Source: Streptomyces sp. NBC_01232
GTDB lineage: Bacteria; Actinomycetota; Actinomycetes; Streptomycetales; Streptomycetaceae
Length of the DNA: 64,000 bases
Assembly: GCF_035989885.1 (NCBI RefSeq)
Contig: NZ_CP108518.1
Coordinates: 8,051,001-8,115,000, forward strand
Reading direction: 5' to 3'
Shown here: positions 62,257-64,000 of the stretch, piece by piece
How positions within the stretch are numbered: the stretch's first letter is position 1
Layout: the number at the start of each line of letters is the position of its first letter
Made by a program: the position numbers and the translations under genes
The notes under the pieces: model-generated
Seen by the model: the letters and a program-made list of their open reading frames with translations, nothing else
What the model was told of the DNA's origin: nothing
Databases searched by the model: none

Positions 62257-63413
62257 GCGGGTCGGCGCAGGACGGCTTCCGGCAGCTGTACGGATACTCG
62301 CCCGAGGGCGTCTGGGCAGCCCCCGGCCGGGTCAACCTGATCGGCGAACACACCGACTACAACGACGGCTTCGCGCTGCCCTTCGCCCTCCCGCAGCGCA
62401 CCGAGGTGGCCGCCGCCCGGCGCACCGACAGCACCCTGCGGGTCCACTCCGCCGACGCGCCCTCCGGTGCGGTCACCCTCGATCTCGCCGGTCTCGATCC
62501 GGCGAGCCCTCCCCGGGGCGCCGCGAGCTGGGCCGCGTACCCGGCCGGCGTCGTATGGGCCCTGCTGGACGCCGGTCTTCCGGTCGGCGGCGCCGACCTG
62601 CACGTACGGTCCGACGTACCGACCGGCGCCGGCCTGTCCTCCTCCGCCGCACTGGAGGTGGCCATCGCGCTGGCCCTCACCGACCTGTACCGGATTGCGC
62701 TCACCCGCCCCGAACTGGCCGCACTGGCCCGGCGCGCCGAGAACGCGTACGTCGGCGTCCCCTGCGGGGTCATGGACCAGATGGCGTCCGCCTGCGCGAC
62801 CGGGGGACACGCCCTCCACCTGGACACCCGCAGCCTCGAACAGCGTCACATCCCCTTCGACTGCGCGGCGGCCGGTCTGCGCCTCCTCGTCATCGACACC
62901 CGCGTCAAGCACGCGCTGGCCGACGGCGCGTACGCCCAGAGGCGGGCCTCCTGCCACCGGGCGGCCGAGGCCCTCGGCCTGCCCGCCCTGCGCGACGTCC
63001 CGTACGAGGGGCTGGAGCGGGCACTGGCCCGGCTCGACGACCCGGTTGCGCGCAAGCGGGTCCGGCACGTGGTCACCGAGAACGAACGGGTCCTGCGCAT
63101 CGAGGAGTTGCTGCGCGCGGGCCGACTGCGCGAGGCGGGCCCACTGCTCACCGAGGGCCATGTCTCGCTGCGCGACGACTACGAGGTGTCCTGCCCGGAG
63201 CTCGACCTGGCGGTGTCCACGGCCGACGCGGCGGGCGCGTACGGCTCCCGGATGACCGGCGGTGGCTTCGGGGGTTCGGCGCTGGCCCTGATCGACGCGG
63301 ACGCCGAAGGGCCGGTGACGCGGGCGGTGACGGAAGCCTTCCGCTGCGCGGACCTCACCCCGCCCCGCATCACGACGGCCGCCCCGGCGGCCGGCGCCAC
63401 CCGCCTCGTCTAG
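62253..63413 (+). CDS. galK: Galactokinase
   Basis: Protein of 386 residues from GTG 62253. GHMP-kinase signatures: GRVNLIGEHTDYNDG (25-39), the ATP loop VPTGAGLSSSAALE, GVPCGVMDQMAS with the catalytic Asp, and the C-terminal SRMTGGGFGGSALALI. It phosphorylates galactose to galactose-1-phosphate. The stop TAG (63411-63413) lies in the CTAG end of repeat copy E. Confidence 0.94.
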   Translation: MSGSAQDGFRQLYGYSPEGVWAAPGRVNLIGEHTDYNDGFALPFALPQRTEVAAARRTDSTLRVHSADAPSGAVTLDLAGLDPASPPRGAASWAAYPAGVVWALLDAGLPVGGADLHVRSDVPTGAGLSSSAALEVAIALALTDLYRIALTRPELAALARRAENAYVGVPCGVMDQMASACATGGHALHLDTRSLEQRHIPFDCAAAGLRLLVIDTRVKHALADGAYAQRRASCHRAAEALGLPALRDVPYEGLERALARLDDPVARKRVRHVVTENERVLRIEELLRAGRLREAGPLLTEGHVSLRDDYEVSCPELDLAVSTADAAGAYGSRMTGGGFGGSALALIDADAEGPVTRAVTEAFRCADLTPPRITTAAPAAGATRLV

Positions 63414-63546
63414 GCCGTCTCTTTCGGATCTTGCCGGGCCCGCGTTGCCCGGCACCGCACCTCGCTGCGTTGCCGGGACTCCGAGCACGTCCAGTACCTC
63501 CAGTACGTGGGGAGCTCCTCCGCCTTGCGAGGCACGGCACTCGTCC
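63410..63546. repeat. Dispersed hairpin repeat, copy E (type-2 left end, truncated right end)
   Basis: The left end (63410-63433) matches copies A and C. The core motif CTCCTCCGCCTTGCGAGGCACGG is present, but the matching right inverted repeat is missing, replaced by unrelated sequence before the convergent GNAT stop at 63553. An extra CCAGTAC repeat (CGTCCAGTACCTCCAGTACG) enlarges the loop. The left CTAG contains the galK stop. Confidence 0.78.
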
Positions 63547-63552
63547 ACGGCG

Positions 63553-64000
63553 TCACTCGGGGTTCGCCCACTCCTCGCGAAGCATCCCGAAGAGCACGCG
63601 GTCGTAGCGCTCTCCCTCCACCAGCACGGCAGACCGACGGCGGCCTTCCTCGCGGAAGCCCAGCCTGGTGAACGCGCGCACGGCGCGTTCGTTGCCGCTC
63701 CAGGTGTCCAGCTCCAGCCGGCTCAGGGAGTACGCGCCGAACAGGTGTCCCACGAGCAGCCGCAATGCATCACTACCGTGGCCGCGGCCCCAGAACTCCC
63801 GCTCACCGATGGTGACTCCCAGCGTGGCCACTCCGGCATAGGGGTCCAGGTCCCGGTAGTCGGCCATGCCTATCACTTGCCCGCCTGCCAGGTCCTCGAC
63901 GGTGAACACGGCCGACTCCCTGGGGATCAGCCGCAGCATGCTGTCGAAGCCAATCCCGATCGCCTCTGCCGTGACCGGGCCGAAACACGGGTCACCAGCT
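63553..64000 (-). CDS. GNAT acetyltransferase, 5' end outside the window
   Basis: The frame stays open to the right edge (residues before the internal ATG at 63939 read AGDPCFGPVTAEAIGIGFDS), so the true start is probably beyond 64000. Visible GNAT features: LAGGQVIGMADYRDLDPYAGVATLGVTIGEREFWGRGHGSDALRLLVGHLFGAYSLSRLELDTWSGNERAVRAFTRLGFREEGRRR, the RimJ/L-like order. If the ATG at 63939 were used the first beta-strand would be missing, so the longer form is preferred. Confidence 0.82.
   Translation of the reverse strand, partial: AGDPCFGPVTAEAIGIGFDSMLRLIPRESAVFTVEDLAGGQVIGMADYRDLDPYAGVATLGVTIGEREFWGRGHGSDALRLLVGHLFGAYSLSRLELDTWSGNERAVRAFTRLGFREEGRRRSAVLVEGERYDRVLFGMLREEWANPE

Overview
The window reads as chromosomal DNA of a Streptomyces or very close relative. 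Coding GC is very high, with G/C at almost every third codon position. It carries two melC1-melC2 tyrosinase operons, a short chaplin, many Tat/Sec-exported enzymes, an ECF sigma factor with a companion membrane protein, and a chitinase behind a DasR-type palindrome. I see no transposase, phage gene, rRNA or CRISPR array. Most of the window looks like ordinary chromosomal content rather than one island.

Layout. 0-6.4 kb: a secreted DNRLRE/FG-GAP protein, a metallo-beta-lactamase hydrolase and a PIG-L deacetylase sharing an 18-bp divergent gap, an enoyl-CoA hydratase behind a palindromic operator, a SUMF1-like protein and an SDR of the dienoyl/enoyl-CoA reductase type. 6.4-11.7 kb: dispersed hairpin repeats, a secreted HAF-repeat protein, and a translationally coupled oxidoreductase plus two-subunit acyl-CoA dehydrogenase operon. 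11.7-19 kb: ECF sigma factor with membrane partner, GNAT enzyme, tyrosinase operon 1, chaplin, small secreted protein, two esterases. 19-26.9 kb: beta-propeller protein, GNAT, three alpha/beta hydrolase or VOC enzymes, a FhuF-like Fe-S protein and a secreted subtilase. 26.9-33.7 kb: C4-dicarboxylate symporter divergent from its likely two-component system, tyrosinase operon 2, glutamate decarboxylase. 33.7-41 kb: a sigma factor/CAP-domain fusion, an IclR-controlled KDG kinase/KDPG aldolase pair, a serpin and a GH18 chitinase. 41-48.2 kb: a YbjQ-domain gene cluster and a molybdenum hydroxylase operon with a deaminase. 48.2-53.1 kb: a tRNA-Ser-like RNA with no anticodon loop, an 843-residue Tat-exported protein of unknown function overlapping a LodB/halogenase-type flavoprotein, an ankyrin protein and a tRNA-Trp. 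53.1-64 kb: a cobalamin riboswitch and btuFCD-type importer, an LRV/HEAT-like repeat protein, a VOC protein, a dimethylformamidase-like Tat lipoprotein, galT-galK and a truncated GNAT gene.

Working together. The 3.7-11.3 kb genes suggest acyl-CoA breakdown under two different palindromic operators. The dicarboxylate symporter and its kinase/regulator form a sense-and-import module. KDG kinase and KDPG aldolase form the lower half of a uronate/Entner-Doudoroff route. The riboswitch should shut off the btu importer when cobalamin is plentiful.

The most unusual items are: (1) a family of 150-200 bp hairpin repeats that share a core but have three kinds of ends, and that repeatedly supply the stop codon of the neighbouring gene; (2) the anticodon-less tRNA-like RNA; (3) the Tat protein/flavoprotein pair, which may be an undescribed protein-derived-quinone system; (4) a recurring leaderless start signature. 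All assignments are from reading the sequence; no database search was possible.
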